34,302 nucleotides of DNA from Pseudomonadota bacterium (GCA_023388335.1 JAEWGL010000167.1:1-34302), one strand, 5' to 3'; shown: positions 17,953 through 26,521, numbered from the stretch's first letter. A program made the numbers and translations. The notes: generated from the letters alone by a model not told the origin.

Positions 17953-18507
17953 TCAGTGCAGCAAAGGCTTGGCTGCGGGTTCCGCGGACTTGGCCAGCTC
18001 CGTGTACAGCAGCAGCGGCGCCACGCGCAGGTACTCCATGACTTCCATGTAGTCGCTCTCACCGTCTTCGGACTCTTCGAGGGCGTCCTGTACCTGGGAA
18101 ATGGCGACCAGGTCCTGCAGCACTTCCTTGGCTTCGGTGCTCAGATCCAGGCCACCGGCGTTCTGCCCGAAGCCGGCGAGGAAGCCCTGGCACCATTGGC
18201 CCAGCGCGGTCGCGCGTTCGGTGAGCGGGGTCTCGTCGCCCGGCAGCAGCAGGACGATGGTGATGTCCTCGCCGGTGAGTTCGCCCTTGACCATTTCCTG
18301 CAGACCGATCAGGGCATTGCGGACGTTCTCGGCGGGCTCCACCTCAAGCAGCTGGGCGGCGTCGGCCAGCCAGGCTTGGGCATCGAATGCCGCGCCAGCG
18401 CAGCTACGACCGAGCAAAAGGCCGTGGAGCTCGGCCGGGGAGACGGGGTGGCCATTGCTCGACAGCAGGGAAGCAAAGGCGGTGTAAGGCGAATTGGTAT
18501 TGGGCAT
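17953..18507 (-). CDS. ygfB: YgfB/YecA (UPF0149) family protein
   Basis: The 184-residue protein belongs to the UPF0149 family. It is helical and acidic with no signal peptide. Recognisable segments are SPYTAFASLLSSNGHPVSPAELHGLLLGR at the N terminus and WCQGFLAGFGQ in the middle. In P. aeruginosa the homologous YgfB has been connected to regulation of ampDh3 and beta-lactam resistance; its general function is unsettled. The ATG at 18507 is preferred over an in-frame TTG two codons upstream; neither has a strong ribosome binding site. It is the first gene of the ygfB-pepP-ubiH-thioesterase-ubiI cluster and is divergent from the coiled-coil/zapA pair, as in many gamma-proteobacteria. Confidence 0.92.
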   Translation of the reverse strand: MPNTNSPYTAFASLLSSNGHPVSPAELHGLLLGRSCAGAAFDAQAWLADAAQLLEVEPAENVRNALIGLQEMVKGELTGEDITIVLLLPGDETPLTERATALGQWCQGFLAGFGQNAGGLDLSTEAKEVLQDLVAISQVQDALEESEDGESDYMEVMEYLRVAPLLLYTELAKSAEPAAKPLLH

Positions 18508-18675
18508 GGGCAACTAGGCGCCAGACGGCGCAATGACTAGAATGAAGACCTTGTATCCTAGCACCGGCAGGCGCGCCAAGACCATCGGCACTGGCCGTTG
18601 CGGGTCGAGCCGGGGCATCATCGCCGGATGATCCACGTCTGACCGAATCGAGTGCTACCCAATCGAGTGCAACGA

Positions 18676-18885
18676 ATGCAAGACAATGACCTGCAAACGC
18701 TGATGAGCCGATTCGAACTGCTGATCGAGCGAGTCGAGCAACTTAAACGGCAAAACGCACTCCTAGTAGCTCAGGAACGATCCTGGCGCGAGGAACGCGC
18801 CCACCTCATCGAAAAGAACGAGATCGCCCGGCGCAAAGTCGAATCGATGATTTTGCGCCTCAAGGCCCTGGAGCAAGACTCATGA
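18676..18885 (+). CDS. TIGR02449-family small coiled-coil protein (ZapB-like)
   Basis: The 69-residue protein is almost entirely a coiled coil, with heptad spacing of L, I and V across LLIERVEQLKRQNALLVAQ and on to KVESMILRLKALE. It has no signal peptide or membrane segment. It matches the small family I know as TIGR02449, which regularly precedes zapA in gamma-proteobacteria. The 4-bp ATGA overlap with zapA implies coupled translation. A role with ZapA at the FtsZ ring, analogous to ZapB, is an attractive inference but I cannot show it. The ATG at 18676 is chosen over a GTG at 18652; its ribosome binding site is weak. A 10-base sequence, AATCGAGTGC, occurs twice with a 15-bp period just upstream (18646-18670). 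Confidence 0.82.
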   Translation: MQDNDLQTLMSRFELLIERVEQLKRQNALLVAQERSWREERAHLIEKNEIARRKVESMILRLKALEQDS

Positions 18886-19199
18886 GTTCAAGCAATAGCG
18901 TCACCGTCCAGATCCTCGACAAGGAATACTCGATCATCTGCCCACCCGAAGAACGCAGCAACCTGGTCAGTGCCGCACGCTACCTCGATGGCAAGATGCG
19001 CGAGATCCGCAGCAGCGGCAAGGTGATCGGCGCTGACCGTATTGCGGTCATGGCCGCGCTGAACATCACCCACGACCTGCTGCACAACCAGGAGCGCCCG
19101 GACGTTCTCGCCAGCGGGACCAACCGCGAACAGGTGCGCGACCTGCTCGAACGGGTCGATCAGGCATTAACCGACGAGGCGGATTCAAAAATCAGTTGA
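18882..19199 (+). CDS. zapA: cell division protein ZapA
   Basis: ZapA is a cytoplasmic protein that cross-links FtsZ filaments at the division ring. The 105-residue product has the usual length. An N-terminal beta domain (VTVQILDKEYSIICPPEE) leads into conserved LVSAARYLDGKMREIR and DRIAVMAALNITHDLL, then a C-terminal helix that forms the tetramer coiled coil. GGAG precedes the ATG, which overlaps the stop of the coiled-coil gene. 6S RNA and fau follow, a gene order conserved across gamma-proteobacteria. The promoter for 6S RNA overlaps its last codons. Confidence 0.95.
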   Translation: MSSSNSVTVQILDKEYSIICPPEERSNLVSAARYLDGKMREIRSSGKVIGADRIAVMAALNITHDLLHNQERPDVLASGTNREQVRDLLERVDQALTDEADSKIS

Positions 19200-19212
19200 G
19201 GATGGGTATACT
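19184..19212 (+). promoter_or_regulatory. promoter of 6S RNA
   Basis: TTCAAA (19184-19189) and TATACT (19207-19212) are 17 bp apart, a reasonable sigma-70 promoter. Initiation near 19219-19220 fits the expected 5' end of 6S RNA. The -35 box lies in the last codons of zapA. Confidence 0.6.
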
Positions 19213-19218
19213 GGCCCC

Positions 19219-19398
19219 ACTCCCTGGAGTGCGCGCCAGTCGGTCATGTCCCTGAGCCGATACGCACAACCACGGGGGTTGCACGCTGGGGCAGGTGTGC
19301 ATGTCCGCTCGACGGAAAGCCTTAACGCCCCCTGCAATCTCCACCTTGAACTTTCGGGTTCAAGGGCTACACCGACAGCGGTTCGTCGGGGAGCCTGA
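19219..19398 (+). ncRNA. ssrS: 6S RNA
   Basis: 6S RNA mimics an open promoter and binds sigma-70 RNA polymerase, tuning transcription in stationary phase. I recognise Pseudomonas 6S RNA from its conserved segments: GCCAGTCGG followed by ATGTCCCTGAGCCGATACGC, then GCATGTCCGCT and GACGGAAAGCCTTAAC. A perfect 8-bp hairpin CCTTGAAC-TTTCGG-GTTCAAGG lies at 19344-19365, and GGGCTACACCGACAGCGGTTC closes the molecule. CTCCC near 19220 can pair with GGGAG at 19389-19393 as the closing stem. Position between zapA and fau is the classic one. The ends are estimated to within a few bases. fau lies downstream and may be co-transcribed by read-through. Confidence 0.92.
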
Positions 19399-19405
19399 AT
19401 TCTGC

Positions 19406-19435
19406 ATTGCCCGCCTTCCATGGCGGGCAATTTGT
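19406..19435 (+). terminator. terminator after 6S RNA
   Basis: A perfect 10-bp stem, ATTGCCCGCC (19406-19415) with GGCGGGCAAT (19422-19431), encloses a 6-base loop and is followed by TTGTTTG. This is a good intrinsic terminator for ssrS. It lies upstream of fau, so fau expression would depend on read-through or processing. Confidence 0.75.
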
Positions 19436-19477
19436 TTGCCGCACCATGCGCCAAGCACACTTGGGACCGCCCGTGCC

Positions 19478-20086
19478 ATGACCGACACCGCGCCGCTTAC
19501 CCGCCCCCAACTCCGCCGCCTGCTACGCAATGCCCGCCGAGCCCTCACGCCGACCGAGCAGCGCCAGGCCGCCCATGGCCTGTACCGCCAGCTGGCGCAG
19601 CATCCGCTTTACCGCCGAGCCCGGCACATCGCCCTGTACCTGCCCAACGACAGCGAAATCGACCCGCACCTGCTGCTGCGCGAAGCGCAACGGCGCGGCA
19701 AGCGCACCTACTTGCCGGTGCTGCACGCCTGGCCGCGCACGCGCATGGCCTTTCAGCGGTTCGAGCAGGGTGAACGGCTGCGCCGCAACCGCTTTCGTAT
19801 TCCGGAACCGGTGATCAATCGCAGGCGGCAGCGGCCGGTCTGGGCGCTGGATCTGATCCTGCTGCCGTTGGTGGGATTCGATGAAGTAGGCGGGCGCCTG
19901 GGCATGGGGGGCGGTTTCTATGACCGCAGCCTGGCCTACCAATCGCGCCGCAAGGCATGGAAGAAGCCCGTTTTACTGGGGCTGGCCCATGAGTGCCAGA
20001 AGGTCGAACGGCTGGCCCAGGCCAGTTGGGATGTGCCGCTACGGGGTACGGTTTCGGCCCGGGGCTGGTACCTGGCGCCGGACTGA
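19478..20086 (+). CDS. fau: 5-formyltetrahydrofolate cyclo-ligase
   Basis: This enzyme converts 5-formyl-THF to 5,10-methenyl-THF with ATP, returning a storage or inhibitory folate to the active pool. The 202-residue product has the family features: basic N-terminal RPQLRRLLRNARRALTP, LYLPNDSEIDP, and the nucleotide/folate segment LILLPLVGFDEVGGRLGMGGGFYDR. E. coli YgfA is of similar size. The frame is open upstream through the 6S RNA, but MTDTAPLTRP at 19478 is the first sensible ATG after the 6S terminator; no strong ribosome binding site is seen. Serine/glycine metabolism by gcvTHP in this window can generate its substrate indirectly. Confidence 0.93.
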   Translation: MTDTAPLTRPQLRRLLRNARRALTPTEQRQAAHGLYRQLAQHPLYRRARHIALYLPNDSEIDPHLLLREAQRRGKRTYLPVLHAWPRTRMAFQRFEQGERLRRNRFRIPEPVINRRRQRPVWALDLILLPLVGFDEVGGRLGMGGGFYDRSLAYQSRRKAWKKPVLLGLAHECQKVERLAQASWDVPLRGTVSARGWYLAPD

Positions 20087-20105
20087 GCGGCGCCAGCGAA
20101 GGCGA

Positions 20106-20252
20106 TCAGCGTTGTTGCTGCGCGGGGTTGACCGGCATCTGGTAGGCCGCGTCGGCCTTGCGTTCCCAGAGGCTTTGCGCGTAACCGGTCGTGACGACAC
20201 CCAAACCGAAAATTAACACCAGTATCCAGAGCATGTCCGGTTTGCGATTCAT
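20106..20252 (-). CDS. 48-residue single-pass membrane peptide, unknown function
   Basis: I found this by reading the gap between fau and the EVE gene on the reverse strand. The complete frame begins MNRKPDMLWILVLIFGLGVV and ends VNPAQQQR before TGA. Residues 8-25 form a hydrophobic helix after a positively charged MNRK, predicting an inner-membrane peptide with a short soluble tail (SLWERKADAAYQMP). An uncleaved anchor is more likely than a signal peptide, although TTGYAQS could be a cleavage site. GAGGGGGG lies upstream of the ATG. I recall a similar short gene at this position in P. putida genomes. It converges on fau with a 19-bp gap. Confidence 0.7.
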   Translation of the reverse strand: MNRKPDMLWILVLIFGLGVVTTGYAQSLWERKADAAYQMPVNPAQQQR

Positions 20253-20432
20253 CGATTGCCCCCCTCAGGCAAACTGATTGCACCGCCAGGCTCCCCCAGT
20301 GGGAGTTCGGCAGCGTCAAGCCTCGAAATCGGCGCATTCTGCGTCAACGCGGGTCGACACGCAAACGATGTCGCCCGCCGATTGTCGGTTTCATGCAACT
20401 AGTTATTTCAACTTTTGTCAGGAGCAGCACCC

Positions 20433-20885
20433 ATGGCCTATTGGCTGATGAAATCCGAGCCCGACGAGCTCTCCATCGAAGCCTTGGCGCGTCTCGGGCA
20501 GACCCGTTGGGATGGGGTGCGCAACTACCAGGCGCGCAACTTTCTCAGGGCCATGGGCGTAGGCGACGAATTCTTCTTTTACCATTCCAGCTGCCCGCAA
20601 CCCGGGATAGCCGGGATTGCCCGCATCACGGCGGCGGCCTACCCCGACCCGACGGCGCTCGACCCGCAAAGCCCCTACTTCGATACCAAGGCCAGTGCCG
20701 AGAAGAACCCTTGGAGCGCGGTCGATGTAAGCCACGTGCAGACGTTCAAGCGCGTGCTGGAACTGGGCTACCTCAAGCAGCAGACGGCCCTGGCCGAAAT
20801 GCCGCTGGTTCACAAAGGCAGTCGCTTGTCGGTGATGCCAGTCACCGCCGAGCAGTGGGCGGCGATTCGCGGCCTCGCGAGCTGA
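20433..20885 (+). CDS. EVE domain protein
   Basis: The 150-residue protein is a single EVE domain, a PUA-like fold thought to bind modified nucleic acid bases. The start MAYWLMKSEPDELSI is diagnostic, followed by TRWDGVRNYQARNFL, DEFFFYHSSCPQPGIAG and the NPWSAVDV segment. CAGGAG lies just before the ATG. Many such proteins are free-standing, as here; their target modification is unknown. Names such as ubiquinol-cytochrome c reductase found in some databases are not supported. The stop codon abuts the stop of the convergent FliL-like gene with no spacer. Confidence 0.92.
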   Translation: MAYWLMKSEPDELSIEALARLGQTRWDGVRNYQARNFLRAMGVGDEFFFYHSSCPQPGIAGIARITAAAYPDPTALDPQSPYFDTKASAEKNPWSAVDVSHVQTFKRVLELGYLKQQTALAEMPLVHKGSRLSVMPVTAEQWAAIRGLAS

Positions 20886-21293
20886 TTACTGCACGATCAG
20901 GTTGTTGAACAGCAAGTCCTCGACGATCGGTTTGCCCTCCTCGGCCTCGAGCACTTGCTGGACCTGCTTCAGGGCCTCCTGGCGCAGCGCTTCCTTGCCC
21001 TCGACACTGCTCAGGTTTTCCAGGCCCTGCTGGGTGAACAGCGCCACCAGCTGGTTGCGGATCAACGGCTCGTGGTGCTTGACCGCGGTCGCGGCGGCAT
21101 CGCCGGTGACGCGCAGGGCCACGTCGGCCTTGTAGACACGCAGCCTGGGGCCGCCATCGAGAGCGTAGTTGCCGACAAAGGGCGGGGTGAGGGTAATGTA
21201 GGAGACCTTGGGTTCTCCCTCCTTGGCGTCCTCGGCGGCCAGGGCCGTCACTGGCAGCATCAGGGCCAGTACCATCAAGATCCACGCTTTCAC
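20886..21293 (-). CDS. exported FliL-related protein
   Basis: The protein of about 135 residues starts with a signal peptide or anchor (KAWILMVLALMLPVTALAAED) and continues with the FliL pattern: YITLTPPFVGNYAL, RLRVYKADVALRVTG, HHEPLIRNQLVALFTQQG and a C-terminal region ending VEDLLFNNLIVQ. FliL itself is a membrane protein around the flagellar stator, but no flagellar gene is near, so this is a FliL-fold paralogue with unknown function, probably periplasmic or membrane-anchored. I prefer the GTG at 21293, which has GAGGAG eight bases upstream; an ATG at 21308 would add MRSEF and cover that ribosome binding site. It ends exactly where the convergent EVE gene ends. Confidence 0.82.
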   Translation of the reverse strand: MKAWILMVLALMLPVTALAAEDAKEGEPKVSYITLTPPFVGNYALDGGPRLRVYKADVALRVTGDAAATAVKHHEPLIRNQLVALFTQQGLENLSSVEGKEALRQEALKQVQQVLEAEEGKPIVEDLLFNNLIVQ

Positions 21294-21449
21294 GAATTCG
21301 CTCCTCATACAATTGGCGCCAGCATACCCAGCACACTGATCAAACCCAAGTCCAGGCTTATGCCGGCCTATCAGGGCAGGCCATGCTCGTTGACCCGGTA
21401 CCTTGTCCACCTACACTTATCGGCCACTCCACGCAAAGGAATAGCCCCG

Positions 21450-22427
21450 ATGAAAGCAGTGTTGTGCAAAGCCCTGGGTCCGGCGCAGAACCTGGTCCTG
21501 GAAGAGGTCGCCAGCCCGGTGCCGAAGAAGAACGAGATACTCCTGGACGTGCATGCGGCCGGGGTCAACTTCCCCGACACCCTGATCATCGAAGGCAAGT
21601 ACCAGTTCCAGCCACCCCTGCCCTTCTCCCCTGGCGCCGAGGCAGCGGGGGTCGTGGCCGCGGTCGGGGAGAAAGCCGGGATGTTCAAGGTCGGCGACCG
21701 GGTCATGGCCCTGACCGGCTGGGGCGCGTTTGCCGAGCAGGTCGCCGTGCCCTTCTACAACGTGCTGCCGATCCCCGAGGCCATGGACCTCACCACCGCC
21801 GCGGCCTTCGGCATGACCTATGGCACCTCCATGCATGCGCTCAAGCAACGCGGCCAGCTCCAGGCTGGGGAAACCCTGCTGGTGCTTGGCGCCTCCGGGG
21901 GTGTCGGCCTGGCGGCAGTGGAGATCGGCAAGGCGATGGGCGCGCGCGTGATCGCCGCCGCAAGCAGCGCCGACAAGCTCGCCGTGGCCAAGGCCGCCGG
22001 TGCCGATGAGCTGATCGACTACAGCCAGACCAGCCTCAAGGACGAGATCAAACGCCTGACCGGTGGGCAAGGGGTAGACGTGATCTACGACCCGGTTGGC
22101 GGCGCGCTGTTCGACCAGGCCGTGCGCGGCCTGGCCTGGAATGGCCGTCTGCTGGTAGTCGGGTTTGCCAGCGGCACCATACCGCAACTGCCGGTCAACC
22201 TTGCCCTGCTCAAGGGCGCGGCGGTGGTCGGTGTGTTCTGGGGCGCTTTCGCCCAGCGCCAGCCGCAGGACAACGCCGCCAACTTCCAGCAGCTGTTTGC
22301 CTGGTATGCACAGGGCAAGCTCAAGCCGCTGGTGTCGCAGACCTATCCATTGGCCGAGGCAGGCGCGGCGATCGATCAGCTGGGGCAGCGGCAGGCGGTG
22401 GGCAAGCTGGTGATCGTGGCGCGCTGA
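21450..22427 (+). CDS. zinc-independent MDR-family quinone oxidoreductase
   Basis: The 325-residue enzyme is an NADPH-dependent medium-chain reductase of the quinone oxidoreductase group. It has the GroES-like N-terminal domain (VHAAGVNFPDTLIIEGKY, PFSPGAEAAGVV) and a Rossmann domain with LVLGASGGVGLAAVEIGKAMGA (about 145-166). The cysteine and histidine ligands of zinc alcohol dehydrogenases are absent, so zinc-dependent alcohol oxidation is unlikely; reduction of quinones or of enones is typical. The substrate cannot be read. AAGGA precedes the ATG at 21450. A good terminator follows. It is convergent with the ubiD-reductase unit; a link to ubiquinone is not shown. Confidence 0.88.
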   Translation: MKAVLCKALGPAQNLVLEEVASPVPKKNEILLDVHAAGVNFPDTLIIEGKYQFQPPLPFSPGAEAAGVVAAVGEKAGMFKVGDRVMALTGWGAFAEQVAVPFYNVLPIPEAMDLTTAAAFGMTYGTSMHALKQRGQLQAGETLLVLGASGGVGLAAVEIGKAMGARVIAAASSADKLAVAKAAGADELIDYSQTSLKDEIKRLTGGQGVDVIYDPVGGALFDQAVRGLAWNGRLLVVGFASGTIPQLPVNLALLKGAAVVGVFWGAFAQRQPQDNAANFQQLFAWYAQGKLKPLVSQTYPLAEAGAAIDQLGQRQAVGKLVIVAR

Positions 22428-22449
22428 GACACAGTTCGAGCATCGGCAA

Positions 22450-22478
22450 GGCACGCTTTAACCGCGTGCCTGTTATTT
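22450..22478 (+). terminator. terminator after the quinone oxidoreductase gene
   Basis: GGCACGC (22450-22456) and GCGTGCC (22464-22470) form a perfect 7-bp stem with a 7-base loop, followed by TGTTATTT. It ends at the stop codon of the convergent flavin reductase gene and could also stop transcription from that side, though the T-run on that strand is poor. Confidence 0.65.
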
Positions 22479-23445
22479 AATCGCGAGGGGCGTAGGCAAA
22501 TACGTCGGCACGCATCCGATGCGCGTCCATGCCGGCCTCGACCAGGGCATCAAGGGTGGCGTAGACCATGTTCGGCGAGCCGCTGGCGTAGACGTGCACG
22601 CTGTTCAGGTCGGCGATGTCCTCGCACACCGCCTCGTGCAGCATGCCGCACCGTCCTTCCCAACCACACAGGTCACTGACGACCTTGTGCAGGAACAGGT
22701 TCGGCAGGCGCTCCCACTCGTCCCAGTGCTCGATCTGGTAGAAATCCTCGGGCCGCCGCACGCCCCAGTACAGGTGTACTGGGTACTTGAAGCCCTGGGC
22801 ACGGCAGTGCTCGACCAGACTATGCATCTGCCCCATGCCGGTACCGGCGGCAATCAGCACCAGCGGACCTTCGGGCAGCTCGGCCAGATGGGCGTCGCCG
22901 AATGGCAGCTCGACCCGCGCCATGCCGTTGCGCTGCAACTGGGCGATCAGCTCAAGCGCGCTGGTGTCGCGAGCCAGCACATGCAGCTCCAGGTCACGCC
23001 CGCCGTGGGGCGCCGACGCCAGGGAAAAGGCCGCCTTGCTGGCGCCCTCGCGCTCGATCATCAGGTACTGCCCGGCATGGTAGCGTGGCGGCTTGCCCGC
23101 CGGCGCACGCAAACGCACGCGCCAGACATCGCCGCCGACCTCGACGCACTCGCTCACGGCACAGGCCAGCGTGCGCACCGGCAACTCGCCCAAGGCCAGC
23201 ACGCCGTCCCAGAGCAGCACGCAGTCCTCCAGCGGCTCGGCGATGCAGGTGAACAGTTCACCATGATCGCGTACCTCGCCGTCCTGGCGCACACGCCCCT
23301 CGACCAGCAACGCGGCGCAGACATGACAATTGCCATTGCGGCAGCTCTGTGGGCAGTCATAGCCCAGGCGCCGCGCCGCATCCAGAATCCGTTCTCCGGG
23401 TTCGAGTGCCAGCACGGCCCCGGACGGCTGCAAGGTTACCTGCAT
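22477..23445 (-). CDS. 2Fe-2S ferredoxin/flavin reductase fusion coupled to ubiD
   Basis: The 322-residue protein joins a plant-type ferredoxin domain (about 1-90) to a ferredoxin-NADP reductase module (about 95-320). Cluster cysteines C35-x4-C40-x2-C43 are visible (DCPQSCRNGNCHVC); the fourth is probably C67 (FTCIAE), with C75 as an alternative. The FAD motif is KAAFSLASAP, with F in place of the usual Y of RxYS, and the NAD(P) motif is LIAAGTGMGQ. Databases often call such proteins CDP-6-deoxy-delta-3,4-glucoseen reductase. The start at 23445 shares one base with the stop of ubiD (TGATG), so translation is coupled. In E. coli the flavin reductase Fre follows ubiD; this looks like its iron-sulfur-bearing counterpart, possibly supplying reduced flavin. 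Confidence 0.88.
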   Translation of the reverse strand: MQVTLQPSGAVLALEPGERILDAARRLGYDCPQSCRNGNCHVCAALLVEGRVRQDGEVRDHGELFTCIAEPLEDCVLLWDGVLALGELPVRTLACAVSECVEVGGDVWRVRLRAPAGKPPRYHAGQYLMIEREGASKAAFSLASAPHGGRDLELHVLARDTSALELIAQLQRNGMARVELPFGDAHLAELPEGPLVLIAAGTGMGQMHSLVEHCRAQGFKYPVHLYWGVRRPEDFYQIEHWDEWERLPNLFLHKVVSDLCGWEGRCGMLHEAVCEDIADLNSVHVYASGSPNMVYATLDALVEAGMDAHRMRADVFAYAPRD

Positions 23446-24911
23446 CAATCTATTCCCAACTGATCCCACAACTGGTCGATACGGCGGGTGACAGCCTCGT
23501 CCTTGACGATGGTCCGTCCCCATTCGCGTGAGGTTTCGCCTGGCCATTTGTTGGTCGCGTCCAGGCCCATCTTCGACCCCAGCCCCGACACCGGCGACGC
23601 GAAGTCCAGATAGTCGATCGGGGTGTTTTCGATCATCACCGTATCACGCTTGGGGTCCATGCGCGTGGTGATCGCCCAGATCACGTCGTTCCAGTCCCGG
23701 GCATTGATGTCGTCGTCGGTGACGATAACGAACTTGGTGTACATGAACTGTCGCAGGAACGACCAGACGCCCAGCATGACGCGCTTGGCATGGCCGGGGT
23801 ACTGCTTTTTCATGGTCACCACCGCCATGCGGTATGAACACCCTTCGGGCGGCAGATAGAAGTCGGTGATCTCCGGAAACTGCTTTTGCAGGATCGGCAC
23901 GAACACTTCGTTCAACGCCACGCCGAGGATCGCCGGCTCATCCGGCGGGCGGCCGGTGTAGGTGCTGTGGTAGATTGGCTTGCGCCGATGGGTTATGCGC
24001 TCGACGGTGAATACCGGGAAGCTGTCGACTTCGTTGTAGTAGCCGGTGTGGTCGCCATAGGGCCCTTCAGGGGCCATTTCGCCGGGATGGATCACGCCCT
24101 CGAGGATGATTTCCGCGGTGGCCGGCACCTGCAGGTCATTGCCCCGGCATTTGACCAGCTCGGTGCGGTTGCCGCGCAGCAGACCGGCGAAGGCATATTC
24201 GGACAGGGTGTCGGGCACCGGGGTGACGGCGCCGAGGATGGTCGCCGGGTCCGCGCCCAGGGCCACCGCCACCGGGAAGGGCTGGCCAGGGTGCTTCTCG
24301 CACCACTCGCGGTAGTCCAGCGCGCCGCCCCGGTGGCTCAACCAGCGCATGATGACCTTGTTGCGGCCAATGACCTGCTGGCGGTAGATGCCGAGGTTCT
24401 GGCGCTCCTTGTTCGGCCCGCGGGTCACGGTCAGGCCCCAGGTGATCAGCGGCGCGACATCGCCCGGCCAGCAGTGCTGGACCGGCAGCATGCCGAGATC
24501 GACATCCTCGCCTTCCACCACCTCCTCCTGGCAAACCGCGTCCTTGACCACCTTCGGCGCCATGGACACGACCTTCTTGAAGATCGGCAGTTTCGACCAG
24601 GCATCCTTGAGCCCCTTGGGCGGCTCGGGCTCCTTGAGGAAGGCCAACAGCTTGCCGATCTCACGCAGCTCGCTGACCGATTCGGCGCCCATGCCCATGG
24701 CCACCCGCTCGGGCGTGCCAAACAGGTTGCCCAGTACCGGGATGTCGAAGCCGGTGGGCTTCTCGAACAGCAATGCCGGGCCCCTGGCCCGCAGGGTGCG
24801 GTCGCAGACTTCGGTCATTTCCAGGACGGGCGAGATGGGAACCTGGATGCGCTTGAGTTCGCCGCGCTGTTCCAGGCCGCGGATAAAGTCGCGCAAATCG
24901 CGATACTGCAT
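23445..24911 (-). CDS. ubiD: UbiD, 3-polyprenyl-4-hydroxybenzoate decarboxylase
   Basis: UbiD decarboxylates the prenylated hydroxybenzoate intermediate of ubiquinone synthesis and uses prenylated FMN made by UbiX. The 488-residue product is close to the usual 490-500. It begins MQYRDLRDFIRGLEQRGELK and shows GNLFGTPERVAMGMG, TWGLTVTRGPN, and the acidic APEGPYGDHTGYYNE region that belongs to the cofactor site, then YTGRPPDEPAILG. GAGG precedes the ATG at 24911. The iron-sulfur flavin reductase is translationally coupled behind it. No ubiX is in the window. It is the third ubiquinone biosynthesis gene here, about 7 kb from ubiH/ubiI. Confidence 0.97.
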   Translation of the reverse strand: MQYRDLRDFIRGLEQRGELKRIQVPISPVLEMTEVCDRTLRARGPALLFEKPTGFDIPVLGNLFGTPERVAMGMGAESVSELREIGKLLAFLKEPEPPKGLKDAWSKLPIFKKVVSMAPKVVKDAVCQEEVVEGEDVDLGMLPVQHCWPGDVAPLITWGLTVTRGPNKERQNLGIYRQQVIGRNKVIMRWLSHRGGALDYREWCEKHPGQPFPVAVALGADPATILGAVTPVPDTLSEYAFAGLLRGNRTELVKCRGNDLQVPATAEIILEGVIHPGEMAPEGPYGDHTGYYNEVDSFPVFTVERITHRRKPIYHSTYTGRPPDEPAILGVALNEVFVPILQKQFPEITDFYLPPEGCSYRMAVVTMKKQYPGHAKRVMLGVWSFLRQFMYTKFVIVTDDDINARDWNDVIWAITTRMDPKRDTVMIENTPIDYLDFASPVSGLGSKMGLDATNKWPGETSREWGRTIVKDEAVTRRIDQLWDQLGID

Positions 24912-24992
24912 GCGTGAGCCTCATGGTGGCCGTATCGGTCGGGCTGCAGAGTTTAGCGCCGAAAGGGCCGCAATAGCCAAAGTACAGATAGC

Positions 24993-25014
24993 AAAAAGCC
25001 GGGTTGCCCCGGCT
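24993..25014 (-). terminator. intrinsic terminator of rho
   Basis: On the minus strand AGCCGGG-GCAA-CCCGGCT is followed by TTTTT/TTTTTG (complement of 24993-24997), a compact, classic intrinsic terminator starting 19 bp after the rho stop codon. It separates rho from ubiD. Confidence 0.85.
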
Positions 25015-25032
25015 CTTGCCTACAACGAGATC

Positions 25033-26292
<1,260 letters not shown>

Positions 26293-26325
26293 AAGGGGAG
26301 TGACGTAATCATGTAAGAAGGGAGA

Positions 26326-26344
26326 ATTAAGCTTCTAGCTTAAT
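26326..26344 (-). promoter_or_regulatory. hairpin in the rho leader
   Basis: ATTAAGCT-TCT-AGCTTAAT is a perfect 8-bp inverted repeat with a 3-base loop, followed on the rho strand by a pyrimidine-rich stretch (TCTCCCTTCTT). rho of E. coli is autoregulated by attenuation in its leader, so this may be part of such control; the stem is AT-rich and not a standard strong terminator. Confidence 0.4.
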
Positions 26345-26446
26345 GAAGCCGCGCCGCAGAGATGGCGACAGGATCGCGTACTGATTCGAATTAGGGGTGC
26401 GTCGGCGACGGCGTGCAGAGGGCACTGGAGAAACAGTGCGAGGCCG

Positions 26447-26475
26447 AATGTAACACCTGCATTTTCGTGCGTCTA
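26447..26475 (-). promoter_or_regulatory. candidate rho promoter
   Basis: On the minus strand TAGACG (complement of 26470-26475) and TACATT (complement of 26447-26452) are 17 bp apart, each matching four of six consensus positions. It would give a leader of about 150 nt containing two small hairpins (26422-26439 and 26326-26344). Such a long leader suits rho autoregulation. The call is weak because both hexamers are imperfect. Confidence 0.35.
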
Positions 26476-26491
26476 GTGGCCTTGCAAAGAA

Positions 26492-26514
26492 AAGCCCCGA
26501 CGAATGCGGGGCTT
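26492..26514 (-). terminator. intrinsic terminator of trxA
   Basis: On the minus strand AAGCCCCG-CATTCGT-CGGGGCTT forms a perfect 8-bp stem directly followed by TTCTTTG. It begins 7 bp after the trxA stop codon and isolates trxA from rho. Confidence 0.85.
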
Positions 26515-26521
26515 CTTAGAC

